Shown here: piece by piece, positions 25,556 to 34,542 of the stretch
How positions within the stretch are numbered: position 1 is the stretch's first letter
Layout of the letters: each line of letters begins with the position of its first letter
NCBI GenBank assembly: GCA_014377915.1
Contig: JACMOT010000295.1
Span: forward strand, 1 to 45,317
Length of the DNA stretch: 45,317 nucleotides
Source: Tardiphaga sp.
Lineage (GTDB): Bacteria > Pseudomonadota > Alphaproteobacteria > Rhizobiales > Xanthobacteraceae
Reading direction: 5' to 3'
Program-made: the position numbers and the translations under genes
Notes under the pieces: model-generated
What the model was told of the DNA's origin: nothing
The model's input: the letters and a program-made list of their open reading frames with translations, nothing else
Databases searched by the model: none

Positions 25556-26821
25556 TCAGGAAATGCGAACCGGCAAAGACTCGTAGCCTTTGACGAAGCT
25601 CGAATATACCCGCTTGGGCTCGCCTACAACTTCAATGTTCTCGAACCGTTTCAGGATCTCTTCCCAGACAATTTTGAGCTGCAATTCCGCCAGCCGCATG
25701 CCGACACAGCGGTGGATGCCGAAGCCGAACGACAGATGCGTGCGCGGCCGCGCCCGGTCGATGATGAAGTCGTTCGGGGTCTCGATCATGTCCTCGTCGC
25801 GGTTGCCGGAAACGTACCACATCACCACACGGTCGCCCTTTTTGATGGTCTTGCCGCCCAGTTCGGTGTCGACCAGCGCGGTGCGCCGCATATGGGCGAG
25901 CGGTGTCTGCCAGCGGATTACTTCCGGCACCAAGGTGTCGATCAGGCCTGGATTGTCGCGCAGCTTGCGGTATTGCTCGGGGTTCTCGTTCAGCGCCAGT
26001 ACCGAACCGGTCATGGTGTTGCGGGTGGTGTCGTTGCCGCCGACGATCAGCAGGATGATGTTGCCCATCAGCGTGTCAGGATCCATGTGGCGGGTCGCAT
26101 CCGCATGCGCCATCATCGAAATCAGGTCATTCCGCGGCTCGGAATTCACCCGTTCGTTCCACAATTTTCCGAAATAGGCGGCGCATTCGTCCATCTCGCG
26201 GCGACGTTCGGCCTCGGACGACACGATGCCGCTCTTGGGCAGCGCGGTGGCAACGTCGGACCAGCGCGTCAACTTGCGGCGCTCTTCCCACGGGAAATCA
26301 AACAAGCTCGCCAGCATCTGCGTGGTCAGCTCGACCGAAACGCGTTCGACGAAATCGAACGTCTCGCCGCGCGGCAGGGCGTCGAGCACCTTGCAGACCC
26401 GGCCGCGGATCAGCACGGCCATCTCTTCGAGATGCGGCGGTGTGAACATCGGCGAGACGGTCTTGCGCTGCGGCCCGTGCCTGGGCTCGTCCATCGCGAT
26501 GAAGCTCGGCCAGTCATAGCCTTCCGGCACGTCGCGGATGGCGATGCCGCCATGCTTGACATCGGACGAGAAGATCGCGGCATTGGTATCGACATGCATG
26601 ATGTCATTGTATTTGGTGACCGACCAATAGGGCTCGATCGGCGCGTTGGTGCAGTAATGCACCGGCTCTTCCTGGCGCAGCCGCTCGAACCACGGCCACA
26701 GCGTGTCGGTCTGGAACAGTTTTGGCGCGCCGGGATGGAAGTCCTTCAGGGGGGTGGCGTAGGCCAGCTCGCGGGCAAGGCGCTGGCGCGTGGATTTGTC
26801 GCTGTCGATGCTGCCGTGCAT
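25556..26821 (-). CDS. Cytochrome P450, CYP153-like
   Basis: A 421-residue soluble bacterial P450. The haem-binding loop is [10 protein letters not shown] with Cys372. The K-helix ExxR is EVIR (300-303). The I-helix reads GGNDTTRN (261-268), where most P450s have AGxxT; this GGNDTTRN form and the WYVSGNRDE segment are typical of CYP153 terminal alkane/fatty-acid hydroxylases, from memory. That would make it a terminal (omega) hydroxylase needing ferredoxin and ferredoxin reductase, neither of which is encoded in the window. GGAGG precedes the ATG. It heads the leftward cluster of CoA enzymes. Confidence 0.9.
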   Translation of the reverse strand: MHGSIDSDKSTRQRLARELAYATPLKDFHPGAPKLFQTDTLWPWFERLRQEEPVHYCTNAPIEPYWSVTKYNDIMHVDTNAAIFSSDVKHGGIAIRDVPEGYDWPSFIAMDEPRHGPQRKTVSPMFTPPHLEEMAVLIRGRVCKVLDALPRGETFDFVERVSVELTTQMLASLFDFPWEERRKLTRWSDVATALPKSGIVSSEAERRREMDECAAYFGKLWNERVNSEPRNDLISMMAHADATRHMDPDTLMGNIILLIVGGNDTTRNTMTGSVLALNENPEQYRKLRDNPGLIDTLVPEVIRWQTPLAHMRRTALVDTELGGKTIKKGDRVVMWYVSGNRDEDMIETPNDFIIDRARPRTHLSFGFGIHRCVGMRLAELQLKIVWEEILKRFENIEVVGEPKRVYSSFVKGYESLPVRIS

Positions 26822-27033
26822 GGCGGTCCTCCTGGTTCGTCCCGTGGCGCACCGTGTCAGATCCGGTGGCCGAATTTTGCCGAATTACACTCGGTTGCGG
26901 GGCTCGACGCAAGGGTGCCGCGCGGCGTTTACGCCAAACGAAGGGATTGATCTGGCACGGCACTTCCTGTCTTCAATGGGGAAACGCGCGAGCTCTGCCC
27001 CGCGCTGCAAATGATAACGGAGGCCACGTCCCG

Positions 27034-28206
27034 ATGATTGCAAACGCGCAACGGATGTTCAATTTCGATCTTGGCGAAACCGCCGACGCGATCCGCGAAA
27101 CTGTGCAGGGCTTTGCCGCCAAGGAGATCGCGCCGCGCGCTGAGGAAATTGACAAGAGCAATGTTTTCCCGCGCGATCTGTGGCCGAAGCTCGGCGAATT
27201 AGGCCTGCACGGCATTACTGTCGAGGAGGAATATGGCGGCGCCGGGCTCGGCTATCTCGAGCATTGCATTGCGATGGAGGAAATCTCGCGGGCGTCGGCC
27301 TCGGTCGGCCTGTCCTATGGCGCGCATTCCAACCTCTGCGTCAACCAGCTGCGCCGCAACGGCAGTGACGCGCAGAAGCGCCATTATCTGCCAAAGCTGA
27401 TTTCCGGCGAACATGTTGGTGCGCTGGCGATGTCCGAGCCGGGCTCGGGCTCCGACGTGGTGTCGATGAAAACGCGGGCCGACAAGAAAGGCGATCGCTA
27501 CGTCCTCAACGGCAACAAGATGTGGATTACCAACGGCCCCGTCGCCGAGACGCTGGTGGTCTATGCCAAGACCGATCCCGCCGCCGGATCGCGCGGCATC
27601 ACCGCCTTCATCATCGAGAAGGGGATGAAGGGATTTTCCACCGCGCAGAAGCTGGACAAGCTCGGCATGCGCGGCTCCGACACCTGCGTGCTGGTGTTCG
27701 AGGATTGCGAGGTGCCGGAGGAAAATGTGCTGGGCCACGTCGGCCGCGGTGTCAACGTGCTGATGTCCGGACTGGACTATGAACGTTCGGTGCTGGCAGC
27801 AGGGCCGCTGGGCATCATGCAGGCCTGTATCGACGTAGTGATGCCGTATATCCACGAGCGCAAGCAGTTCGGCCAGCCGATCGGCACCTTCCAGCTGGTG
27901 CAGGGCAAGGTGGCGGACATGTATGTGAACATGAATGCCGCGCGCGCCTATGTCTATGCGGTGGCCAAGGCCTGCGACCGCGGCGAGACGACGCGGGAGG
28001 ATGCCGCCGGGGCGATCCTGTTCGCCTCGGAGAAGGCGACGCAATGCGCGCTGGACGCGATCCAGCTGCTCGGCGGCAATGGCTATATCAATGACTATTC
28101 CACCGGGCGGCTGTTGCGCGACGCCAAGCTCTACGAGATCGGCGCCGGCACCAGCGAAATCCGGCGCATGTTGGTCGGCCGCGAATTGTTCGACAAGAGC
28201 GCGTGA
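27034..28206 (+). CDS. ivd: Isovaleryl-CoA dehydrogenase
   Basis: A 390-residue acyl-CoA dehydrogenase that turns isovaleryl-CoA into 3-methylcrotonyl-CoA in leucine breakdown. It has [15 protein letters not shown], the W-I-TNG motif KMWITNGP, and [16 protein letters not shown] with the Glu that is the catalytic base in isovaleryl-CoA dehydrogenases. The C-terminus [18 protein letters not shown] has Gly in place of the Glu of medium-chain enzymes, as expected for this subfamily. ATG at 27034 has GGAGG ten bases upstream; the open frame extends further without similarity. The usual partner genes for methylcrotonyl-CoA carboxylase are not in the window. Confidence 0.92.
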   Translation: MIANAQRMFNFDLGETADAIRETVQGFAAKEIAPRAEEIDKSNVFPRDLWPKLGELGLHGITVEEEYGGAGLGYLEHCIAMEEISRASASVGLSYGAHSNLCVNQLRRNGSDAQKRHYLPKLISGEHVGALAMSEPGSGSDVVSMKTRADKKGDRYVLNGNKMWITNGPVAETLVVYAKTDPAAGSRGITAFIIEKGMKGFSTAQKLDKLGMRGSDTCVLVFEDCEVPEENVLGHVGRGVNVLMSGLDYERSVLAAGPLGIMQACIDVVMPYIHERKQFGQPIGTFQLVQGKVADMYVNMNAARAYVYAVAKACDRGETTREDAAGAILFASEKATQCALDAIQLLGGNGYINDYSTGRLLRDAKLYEIGAGTSEIRRMLVGRELFDKSA

Positions 28207-28217
28207 CGGGGCGCGCT

Positions 28218-28336
28218 CATTCCGGGGGGCGAGCGCAGCAGCGCGAGCGAACCCGGAATCTCGATATGAAGCGATGAACAGTTCGGGATTCCGGGCCTGC
28301 GCCAGCCGGCTTCGCCGTCTGCCGCATCCCGGAATG
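28218..28336. repeat. Palindromic intergenic element, family E
   Basis: Outer arms CATTCCGGG (28218-28226) and CCCGGAATG (28328-28336) are inverted. Inner pieces CCCGGAATC and GGGATTCCGGG repeat the same motif in both directions. It fills the gap between the converging isovaleryl-CoA dehydrogenase and DUF2927 genes. Confidence 0.7.
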
Positions 28337-28356
28337 ATAACTATTTCAAGGCCGCG

Positions 28357-29166
28357 CTACTCCGCCAGCCCGTTGACCTTACCGACCCAGCTCCGCACGT
28401 CCACCAGCACCGCGGGCAGCACCAGCTTGACCTCCTGCACGGTCATGCCGGCCTTGATGCGGGGGTCGTACAGGATGTTGAGAAGGTACTGGTCGTAGAC
28501 ATCGAAGAAGCCCATCTGGACGTTGTCATTGAACATCGTCCACGGCACCGTGCTGGTATCGTTGATCGGGCCCAGCGACTGCAGCAGTTCCTCATAAGCG
28601 CAATCGAGGAAGATGAAGTCGCCATTGTCGACGGTGAGGATGACGTCGGAATGTTCGATCTCGTAGGCGTCGTTCTTGCGGAATCCGGACAGGCACTGCG
28701 GATCGAGCGACTCGCGGATCTCGCTGGCGCGGTCGGCGCCGTAGAAGGTGGTAATGGTGCGGTAGAGGTCGCGGTCGCGCACCAGCTTGACGAGCACATT
28801 GGCATCGTCGCTGCTGTCCGACATCGCGATATTGAGATGCTGGATACGCTTGGCGATGTCGGTGACGACCCGGGCGATCTGCGATTTGCGATCGGCGCGG
28901 CCGTCCGCATAGACCCGCACCGGCAACTCATATTTGCGGATCCGGTCGACGCGGCCGGCCAGGTGGTATTCGGCGCCGAACGCGGTCTTGAAAAAGCCAT
29001 CGACAATCTCGCTGTCGGTGAAGACCTTCTTCTCGGTGCGCTGGCGCGAGATCACGGCGGCGGGTTCGGCGGTGGCGATCGCCGGCGTTTCCAGGCCAAG
29101 CGGCACTGTCGCGGCGATCAGGGCCGCCAGGGCATTCAGGAGTTTAGCTGAAAGGCGCGTCCGCAT
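28357..29166 (-). CDS. DUF2927 domain exported protein
   Basis: A 269-residue protein with a signal peptide (hydrophobic about 8-26). The body carries the DUF2927 pattern: a Cys-centred LDPQCLSGF, FIFLDCAYEELLQSLGPIND with a second Cys, FNDNVQMGFFDVYDQYLL and LYDPRIKAGMTVQEV near the end. DUF2927 proteins are periplasmic and uncharacterised. ATG at 29166 is chosen because it begins the signal peptide; upstream in-frame codons are possible. It is followed after the stop by palindromic element E and lies 95 bases downstream of the transpeptidase gene on the same strand. Confidence 0.85.
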   Translation of the reverse strand: MRTRLSAKLLNALAALIAATVPLGLETPAIATAEPAAVISRQRTEKKVFTDSEIVDGFFKTAFGAEYHLAGRVDRIRKYELPVRVYADGRADRKSQIARVVTDIAKRIQHLNIAMSDSSDDANVLVKLVRDRDLYRTITTFYGADRASEIRESLDPQCLSGFRKNDAYEIEHSDVILTVDNGDFIFLDCAYEELLQSLGPINDTSTVPWTMFNDNVQMGFFDVYDQYLLNILYDPRIKAGMTVQEVKLVLPAVLVDVRSWVGKVNGLAE

Positions 29167-29260
29167 TGCCGTCAAGTTCTCGCAATGCATACGCCAGCGC
29201 AAGCCTGAATGCTCGCCGGGCGGGGAAAACGGCGGCACGACTGGCGCCGCCGCCAGAAGC

Positions 29261-29866
29261 CTAGTTCTTGACGATCACCGTGGCGCCGACCTGGACGCGG
29301 TTATACAGGTCGATGACATCGTCATTGACCATGCGGAAGCAGCCCGAGGATACCGCCTGGCCGATGGTCTCCGGCTCGTTGGAACCGTGGATACGGTACA
29401 GCGTCGAGCCGAGATACATGGCGCGGGCGCCCAGCGGGTTGTCGGGGCCGCCTTCCATGTGGCGGGGCAAATCGGGGCGGCGCGCCAGCATCTGCGACGG
29501 CGGCGTCCAGCTCGGCCATTCCTTCTTCGCCGTGACGCGGTGCACGCCGCCCCAGCGGAAGCCGTCGCGGCCGACGCCGATGCCGTAGCGAAGCGCCTGG
29601 CCGTTGCCCTGTACAAGATAGAGGCGCCGCTCGGCGGTGTTCACCACGATGGTGCCGGGGGCATAATTGCTCTCGAAGCCGACCACCATGCGCGGCACCG
29701 GCCCGGAGCCGCTCGGCGTGCCCAGATTGGAGAAGAAGTTGGCAAACGGGGAGTCATTGACCTGGGCTTCCGGTGCCGGCGGCTGTTGGCGCATCCGGGC
29801 CTCGGCCGGCAGCGCCAAGGTGATCAGTGCGGCGGCCGCAAAAAACAGCGAAAACAAACGCCTCAT
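29261..29866 (-). CDS. L,D-transpeptidase (YkuD domain)
   Basis: A 201-residue exported enzyme with a signal peptide (hydrophobic about 5-20, ALPAEA before Arg). The YkuD domain runs from about 72 to the end. It carries the signature HGSNEPETIGQAVSSGCFRM with catalytic His and Cys (SSGCFRM). L,D-transpeptidases make 3-3 peptidoglycan crosslinks or attach proteins to peptidoglycan in the periplasm. ATG at 29866 has GAGGAA five bases upstream, better than a longer form. Bradyrhizobia carry many paralogues. Confidence 0.94.
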   Translation of the reverse strand: MRRLFSLFFAAAALITLALPAEARMRQQPPAPEAQVNDSPFANFFSNLGTPSGSGPVPRMVVGFESNYAPGTIVVNTAERRLYLVQGNGQALRYGIGVGRDGFRWGGVHRVTAKKEWPSWTPPSQMLARRPDLPRHMEGGPDNPLGARAMYLGSTLYRIHGSNEPETIGQAVSSGCFRMVNDDVIDLYNRVQVGATVIVKN

Positions 29867-30087
29867 CGTATTTCCTCGCCCCTGTGAAGTGAGTCCCAGA
29901 CAGGCCACAATTTGCCGGAATCCGCAAGCCACCGCCGTGTGATAGGTGCCCTGAAGGCGGTTGCACGCGATGCCACCGGGGGGCCGCCCTGCCGCACACA
30001 GGGGTTGCGTTTGCGCCCTTTGACGGGAACCGCGAACAATGGTTGATCTGCCGGGTCATTGAAGAAGTTTGAAACGGGAGTGAGACG

Positions 30088-31626
30088 ATGAACGGTGCGG
30101 AAAGCCTGGTACGGACCCTGGTCGCGGGCAAGGTCGATGTCTGCTTTGCCAATCCCGGCACCTCGGAGATGCACTTCGTCGCCGCGCTCGACCGCGTCGA
30201 GGGTATGCGCTGTGTGCTCGGGCTGTTCGAAGGCGTCGTCACCGGCGCCGCCGACGGCTATTACCGCATGAAGGGCACGCCGGCCTCGACGCTGCTGCAT
30301 CTCGGCCCCGGCCTCGCCAATGGCCTCGCCAATCTGCACAACGCCAAGAAGGCCAATTCCGGCATTGTCAACATTGTCGGCCAGCACGCCGTTTACCACA
30401 TCGAATATAACGCGCCGCTGACCTCGGACATCGAAGGTCTGGCGCGACCGATGTCGCAATGGGTCCGCACCTCGCCGGACTCGAAGATGATCGCCAGGGA
30501 CGGCGCCGACGCCATCGCCGCGGCCAAGAACGCGCAGGTCGCCACTCTGATCCTGCCCGCCGACACCGCCTGGGGCGAGGCTGATGGGATCGCCGAAGTC
30601 CCGCTGGACAACCAGCGCGGAAGCTATTCGACGCAGGCGGTGGACGCCGCGGCGAAGGTGTTGAAGTCCGGCGAGCCGACGCTGCTGCTGATGACCGGCG
30701 GCGCGTTGACCGAGCACGGGCTGGCGCTAGCGGCGCAGGTGGCGGGCAAGACTGGCTGCAAGGTGATGGGCCAGACCTACAATCCGCGGATGGCGCGCGG
30801 CGCCGGCCGTTTCGCCATCGACCGGATTCCTTATGTGATCGAGCTGGCGCTGCCGATCCTGAAGGATTTCAAGCATATCATCCTGGTCGAGGCCAATGAT
30901 CCGGTGGCGTTTTTCGCCTATCCGAACAAGCCGAGCATGCTCAAGCCGGAAGGTTGCGAGGTGCATCGCATGACCTCGGGCGGCGAGAATTCGGTGGCGG
31001 CGCTGGAAGCGCTGGCCGGCGCGCTCGGCGCCAAGCCTTCGGATGCGCAGCCGCAAAAGCTGCTCGAACTGGTGAAGCCGACCGGTGCGCTGAACCACAC
31101 CACGATCGCGCAGGCGATCGCGCGGGCGATCCCGGAAAACGCCATCATGGTCGACGAGTCGCTGACCACCGGCCGCGGCTTCTTCCCGCCGACGGCGGCG
31201 GCGAAGCCGCATGACTGGCTGCAGAACATGGGCGGCTCGATCGGCTTCTCGACGCCGGTGGCGACCGGGGCCGCGGTGGCGTGCCCGGACCGCAAGGTGA
31301 TTTGCATGGTCGGCGACGGCAGCGCGATGTATACGCTGCAATCGCTATGGACCCAGGCCCGCGAAAGTCTCGACGTCACCACCATCGTGTTTGCCAACCG
31401 CAAATATCAGATCCTGCTCGGCGAGTTCAGCGGCGTTGGTGCCGGCGAGCCGGGCCAGCGCGCGCTCGACATGCTCAACCTCGACCGTCCCGCGCTGGAC
31501 TGGGTGTCGCTCGCCAAGGGCATGGGCGTGCCGGCGCGCTCGGTTACCTCGGCAGATGAATTTAATATCGCGCTCGCCGATGCTATGGCCGAGAAGGGAC
31601 CGAAGCTGATCGAGGTTGTGACGTAG
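30088..31626 (+). CDS. ThDP-dependent enzyme of the acetolactate synthase large-subunit type
   Basis: A 512-residue ThDP enzyme. The N-terminal domain has FANPGTSEMHF and GLFEGVVTGAADGYYRM with the ThDP-activating Glu48. The C-terminal ThDP/Mg motif is GDGSAMYTLQ...ANRKY. It is shorter than biosynthetic acetolactate synthases (about 550-600), and no regulatory small subunit gene lies nearby, so biosynthesis of valine or isoleucine is unlikely. A 2-oxoacid decarboxylase or lyase role is more likely; the substrate is unknown. GGGAGTGAG precedes the ATG and a strong terminator follows. Confidence 0.88.
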   Translation: MNGAESLVRTLVAGKVDVCFANPGTSEMHFVAALDRVEGMRCVLGLFEGVVTGAADGYYRMKGTPASTLLHLGPGLANGLANLHNAKKANSGIVNIVGQHAVYHIEYNAPLTSDIEGLARPMSQWVRTSPDSKMIARDGADAIAAAKNAQVATLILPADTAWGEADGIAEVPLDNQRGSYSTQAVDAAAKVLKSGEPTLLLMTGGALTEHGLALAAQVAGKTGCKVMGQTYNPRMARGAGRFAIDRIPYVIELALPILKDFKHIILVEANDPVAFFAYPNKPSMLKPEGCEVHRMTSGGENSVAALEALAGALGAKPSDAQPQKLLELVKPTGALNHTTIAQAIARAIPENAIMVDESLTTGRGFFPPTAAAKPHDWLQNMGGSIGFSTPVATGAAVACPDRKVICMVGDGSAMYTLQSLWTQARESLDVTTIVFANRKYQILLGEFSGVGAGEPGQRALDMLNLDRPALDWVSLAKGMGVPARSVTSADEFNIALADAMAEKGPKLIEVVT

Positions 31627-31653
31627 ATTTCGCGCTGCCTATACGACAGGTCA

Positions 31654-31685
31654 AAAGGCTCCGGATCGCTCCGGAGCCTTTTTTT
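31654..31685 (+). terminator. Intrinsic terminator of the ThDP enzyme gene
   Basis: Stem AAGGCTCCGG (31655-31664) pairs with CCGGAGCCTT (31671-31680) around a six-base loop, followed by a T-tract to 31685. It lies 28 bases past the stop codon. This marks the end of a single-gene transcript. Confidence 0.95.
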
Positions 31686-32004
31686 GTCGAGCGGCATGTC
31701 TGGAGTTAGTTCCCGCCGCCACCCTTAGCGCGGCCTTCGACAGAGATGTTCGATCCGGTCGCGCCGGTTGACGCATTCGATCCGCTGTTCCGCGTTTTCA
31801 GGCGATGCCCGCGGTTCGAACGCGGTTCGATAAAACACGTTCCACAACTAGCAAAACGAATCGGCGGGAACCGCAGCTATACTACGCATCCGCGCCGGAT
31901 GACGCGCCCTGCGTTCGCAGCGAAGCAGTCATCTCATGATGAATTGTCCAGCAAAGGGTCCGCGACCGAACAGACAGAATGGCGCGCGGTTGCCATAAGA
32001 AAAC
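31686..32004. other. Gene-free stretch before the small gene pair
   Basis: About 320 bases with no convincing gene. It holds a 10-bp direct repeat CGCGGTTCGA at 31810-31819 and 31821-31830, which together contain the palindrome GTTCGAAC, and a TATACT hexamer near 31,879 without a matching -35 box. It probably carries the promoter of the two small genes that follow. Confidence 0.4.
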
Positions 32005-32226
32005 ATGGCCAGAAATCGTTGGGACGATAAGCAGATCGAGGTTTTGAAGGGGCTGATTGCGCGCAATCTGTCGCTGGCGCGGGCTGCCGTGATCATGAAG
32101 CGCCCGCAGACCTCGGTGCAGATTCAGGCGCGCAAGCTTGGCACGCCATGCCCCGGAATCCGCGCCGTCAAGGCGACGCTGAAAGCCAGGATTGAAGCGG
32201 CCGAGAAAAAGGCTTCGTTGCGTTGA
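32005..32226 (+). CDS. Small helix-turn-helix-like protein
   Basis: A 73-residue basic protein. Residues 4-48 (WDDKQIEVLKGLIARNLSLA and on) resemble a SANT/GcrA-like helix-turn-helix: a Trp-led helix, then a second helix and the VQIQARKLG recognition-like segment. A DNA-binding role is inference. No strong ribosome site precedes the ATG. The stop overlaps the start of the next gene by four bases (TTGA), so the two are coupled. Confidence 0.65.
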   Translation: MARNRWDDKQIEVLKGLIARNLSLARAAVIMKRPQTSVQIQARKLGTPCPGIRAVKATLKARIEAAEKKASLR

Positions 32227-32501
32227 GTAGCGCGATCGAAGTGATTGTCGCCCTCTATGTTGATTTGGGCCAGTTGGTGACACTGCAGGACCTCAAGGCG
32301 CATCGCGAAAAGCTCGCCGCCAGCATGCGGAGCCGGGACGACTTCGAATACAGCCTGCTGCTCCGTCAGATTGGCGATGATGTGGTGGCGATCGACGCCG
32401 GCATCCGCCGGCTGCGTGCCCAAACCGAGGCCCGGCTGGCAGAGGGCGTTGATGGCTATACGGCGGCGGCCGGCATCTTGTCGGCGCTCCAGCGCAGATA
32501 A
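32223..32501 (+). CDS. Small protein of unknown function
   Basis: A 92-residue mostly helical protein starting at TTG inside the previous stop codon. It has a hydrophobic patch (IEVIVALYVDLGQLVTLQDL) and then amphipathic, charged helices. I do not recognise a family. The frame keeps the codon bias of its neighbours. Its last 46 bases overlap the end of the AraC gene on the other strand. The start is uncertain but the coupling suggests it is real. Confidence 0.5.
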   Translation: MSSAIEVIVALYVDLGQLVTLQDLKAHREKLAASMRSRDDFEYSLLLRQIGDDVVAIDAGIRRLRAQTEARLAEGVDGYTAAAGILSALQRR

Positions 32502-33337
32502 TCGCGCGGCGAGATTCCCATCGAGCGGCGGAACATGGCGCTGAACGCGCTCGGGCTATCATAGCCGAGATCGAGTGCTACCGACGTCACCGGCTCGCGC
32601 TGGTTCAACCGCGACAGCGCCTCCATTAATCGGACCTGCTGCCGCCATTCCGCGAAGCTCATGCCGGTTTCGCGGCGGAACAGCCGCGTCAGCGTACGGC
32701 GACCGAGGCCGCCGACCTGCGACCATGATTCCAGATCTTGATTATTGCCGGGATCGCGCAGGATCGCTTCGCAGATCCGCGCCAGCCGGCGATCTCGCGG
32801 CATCGGCGCGCGCAAAGGCACCGCCGGCATGCGGCCGATCTCGGCCAGCATCAATTGCATGATCTGGCCCTCGCGCCCGGCCTGGTCATATTCGGTCGGG
32901 AAGGTGACCGCCTCGTTGATCAGCGCCCGCACCAAGGTGGACACTTCCAGCAGCCGGCAACTGTTCGGCAAATCGACGGCGGCGTCCGGCTCGATATAGA
33001 GCGTGCGCAACTGCACGCTGCCCCAGCAGCGGCTCTGGTGCATGACGCCCGGCGGAATCCACAGCGCATGCTGCGGCGACACCGTCCAGCTACCGGTTTC
33101 CGTAATGACCGTCATCACCCCGGTCAGGCCGTGCAGGAACTGGGCGCGGCGATGGCTATGGCGGACGCCGACGCCGCCGGAACAGAATTCGGCGGCCATC
33201 GCCACGACAGGACGTTCTGCGTCCTGTAACGCGTCGGCCTGGCGACCGCTGGCCTCGAAGCCGGAAAAGCTGACGATTGAAGGCGGCGCCACGCGGCGGC
33301 GTGGCGTTTCGGACGAAACAATAGCGATATGGCCCAT
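32456..33337 (-). CDS. AraC family transcriptional regulator
   Basis: A 293-residue regulator. The N-terminal cupin domain (about 45-130) has HSHRRAQFLHGLTGVMTV and LWIPPGVMHQSRC. Two helix-turn-helix motifs follow in the C-terminal third: GLGRRTLTRLFRRETGMSF and SVALDLGYDSPSAFSAMFRR, ending GISPRDYL as usual. Cupin-type AraC proteins sense small ligands. It is divergent from the 2-hydroxyacid dehydrogenase gene with 139 bases between, so it may control that gene. The ATG at 33337 begins MGHIAIVSS. Confidence 0.92.
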   Translation of the reverse strand: MGHIAIVSSETPRRRVAPPSIVSFSGFEASGRQADALQDAERPVVAMAAEFCSGGVGVRHSHRRAQFLHGLTGVMTVITETGSWTVSPQHALWIPPGVMHQSRCWGSVQLRTLYIEPDAAVDLPNSCRLLEVSTLVRALINEAVTFPTEYDQAGREGQIMQLMLAEIGRMPAVPLRAPMPRDRRLARICEAILRDPGNNQDLESWSQVGGLGRRTLTRLFRRETGMSFAEWRQQVRLMEALSRLNQREPVTSVALDLGYDSPSAFSAMFRRSMGISPRDYLRWSADKMPAAAV

Positions 33338-33476
33338 ACGCGATAGATCCTGACCCGATGCAGACAGAGTTGACGCGCGCAGCTCGTGCATCCCGGGTGA
33401 GGGATTGCGCACGCCGCCTGCGGACGTCACAGATCCACCGAGCAGACTTCATGCCAGCGCTGCCAATGGAACGCGA

Positions 33477-34406
33477 ATGACACGTATTACCGTACTGACC
33501 ACCCTTTCCAGCCAGATGGACTTTCTCGACGACCATCTAAAACGCGCGGTGCCCGATGCCATCGTGACGCACTGGCCAGATGATGGCGCTCTCGAGGGCG
33601 AAGTCGCGGTGTGCTGGAAGCCGCCCGCCGGCGTGATGGCGACGATGCCAAAGCTGCGGCTGATCCACTCGATCGCCGCCGGCGTTGACAACGTGTTGTC
33701 GGATCGGGATCTGCCGGCGCTGCCGTTGTGTCGCATCGTCGATCCCGATCTCGCGGCGGCGATGGCCGAATATGTGCTGTGGGGCACGATGTATTTTCAT
33801 CGCGATTTTGATCGCGTGGCCACCAATGCCCGCAACGGGCACTGGCATCGCTACGACCAAGTCGCGGCGGCCAACAAGCGGGTCGGCATCCTCGGCCTTG
33901 GCACGCTGGGCATCGAGGCGGCGCGGTTGCTGAAGGCGGTTGGCTACACCGTGTCGGGCTGGTCGCGGTCGGCGAAACAGGTTGACGGCGTGACGATGTT
34001 TGCTGGCGACGCGGCGTTGGGCGGGTTTCTGGCGCAGACCGATATTCTGGTCTGCCTGCTGCCGTTGACGCCGGCGACGGCCGGCATCCTGAATGCGGAA
34101 TTGTTTGCGCAGCTTCCGAAAGACGCGGCGCTGATCCTGTGCAGCCGCGGCGAGCATCTGGTGGCACCGGATCTGGTGGCGTCATTGCGGTCGGGCCATC
34201 TGCGCGGCGCCGTACTCGACGTGTTCGACCAGGAACCGCTGCTGCCAGACAACCCGCTATGGACCGAGCCGGGTATTCTGGTGACGCCGCATATGGCTGC
34301 GCTGGCGAGACCGCGGGTGATTGCCGACCAGATCGCCGAGAACATCCGTCGCCTGAACGCCGGTGATGCGCTGCTCAACTGCGTCGATCCCGCGCACGGT
34401 TACTGA
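33477..34406 (+). CDS. D-2-hydroxyacid dehydrogenase, glyoxylate/hydroxypyruvate reductase type
   Basis: A 309-residue NAD(P)H-dependent reductase of the GhrA branch. The Rossmann motif is GILGLGTLG (138-146). The catalytic set is the Arg in ILCSRGEHL, the Glu in DVFDQEPL and the His in VTPHMAA. GhrA reduces glyoxylate and hydroxypyruvate in the cytosol; other 2-oxoacids are possible. SRS after the second strand (GWSRSAKQ) suggests NADPH. The ATG at 33477 is preceded by a weak GGAA. Divergent partner of the AraC regulator. Confidence 0.9.
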   Translation: MTRITVLTTLSSQMDFLDDHLKRAVPDAIVTHWPDDGALEGEVAVCWKPPAGVMATMPKLRLIHSIAAGVDNVLSDRDLPALPLCRIVDPDLAAAMAEYVLWGTMYFHRDFDRVATNARNGHWHRYDQVAAANKRVGILGLGTLGIEAARLLKAVGYTVSGWSRSAKQVDGVTMFAGDAALGGFLAQTDILVCLLPLTPATAGILNAELFAQLPKDAALILCSRGEHLVAPDLVASLRSGHLRGAVLDVFDQEPLLPDNPLWTEPGILVTPHMAALARPRVIADQIAENIRRLNAGDALLNCVDPAHGY

Positions 34407-34542
34407 ATCCGCAAATCGGCTGGCCCGATCGCGACGATGGTCGGCCCGGCAGCGGCGGCGGTATCGATCTTGCAAGAACATCCTCACCTGTCGCCGCGCA
34501 TCGCGCGTTCGACCGAAGTCGGCATCAATCAAGAGGAACGGC

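Noticed and set aside
23692..26950. Two long plus-strand open frames opposite the transferase, dehydrogenase and P450 genes
   Set aside because: Both are antisense shadows; composition is low-complexity and unlike any family, while the minus-strand genes are certain.
31746..32030. 94-codon plus-strand frame before the small gene pair
   Set aside because: No ribosome site, no motif, atypical composition, and it overlaps the better-supported gene starting at 32005.
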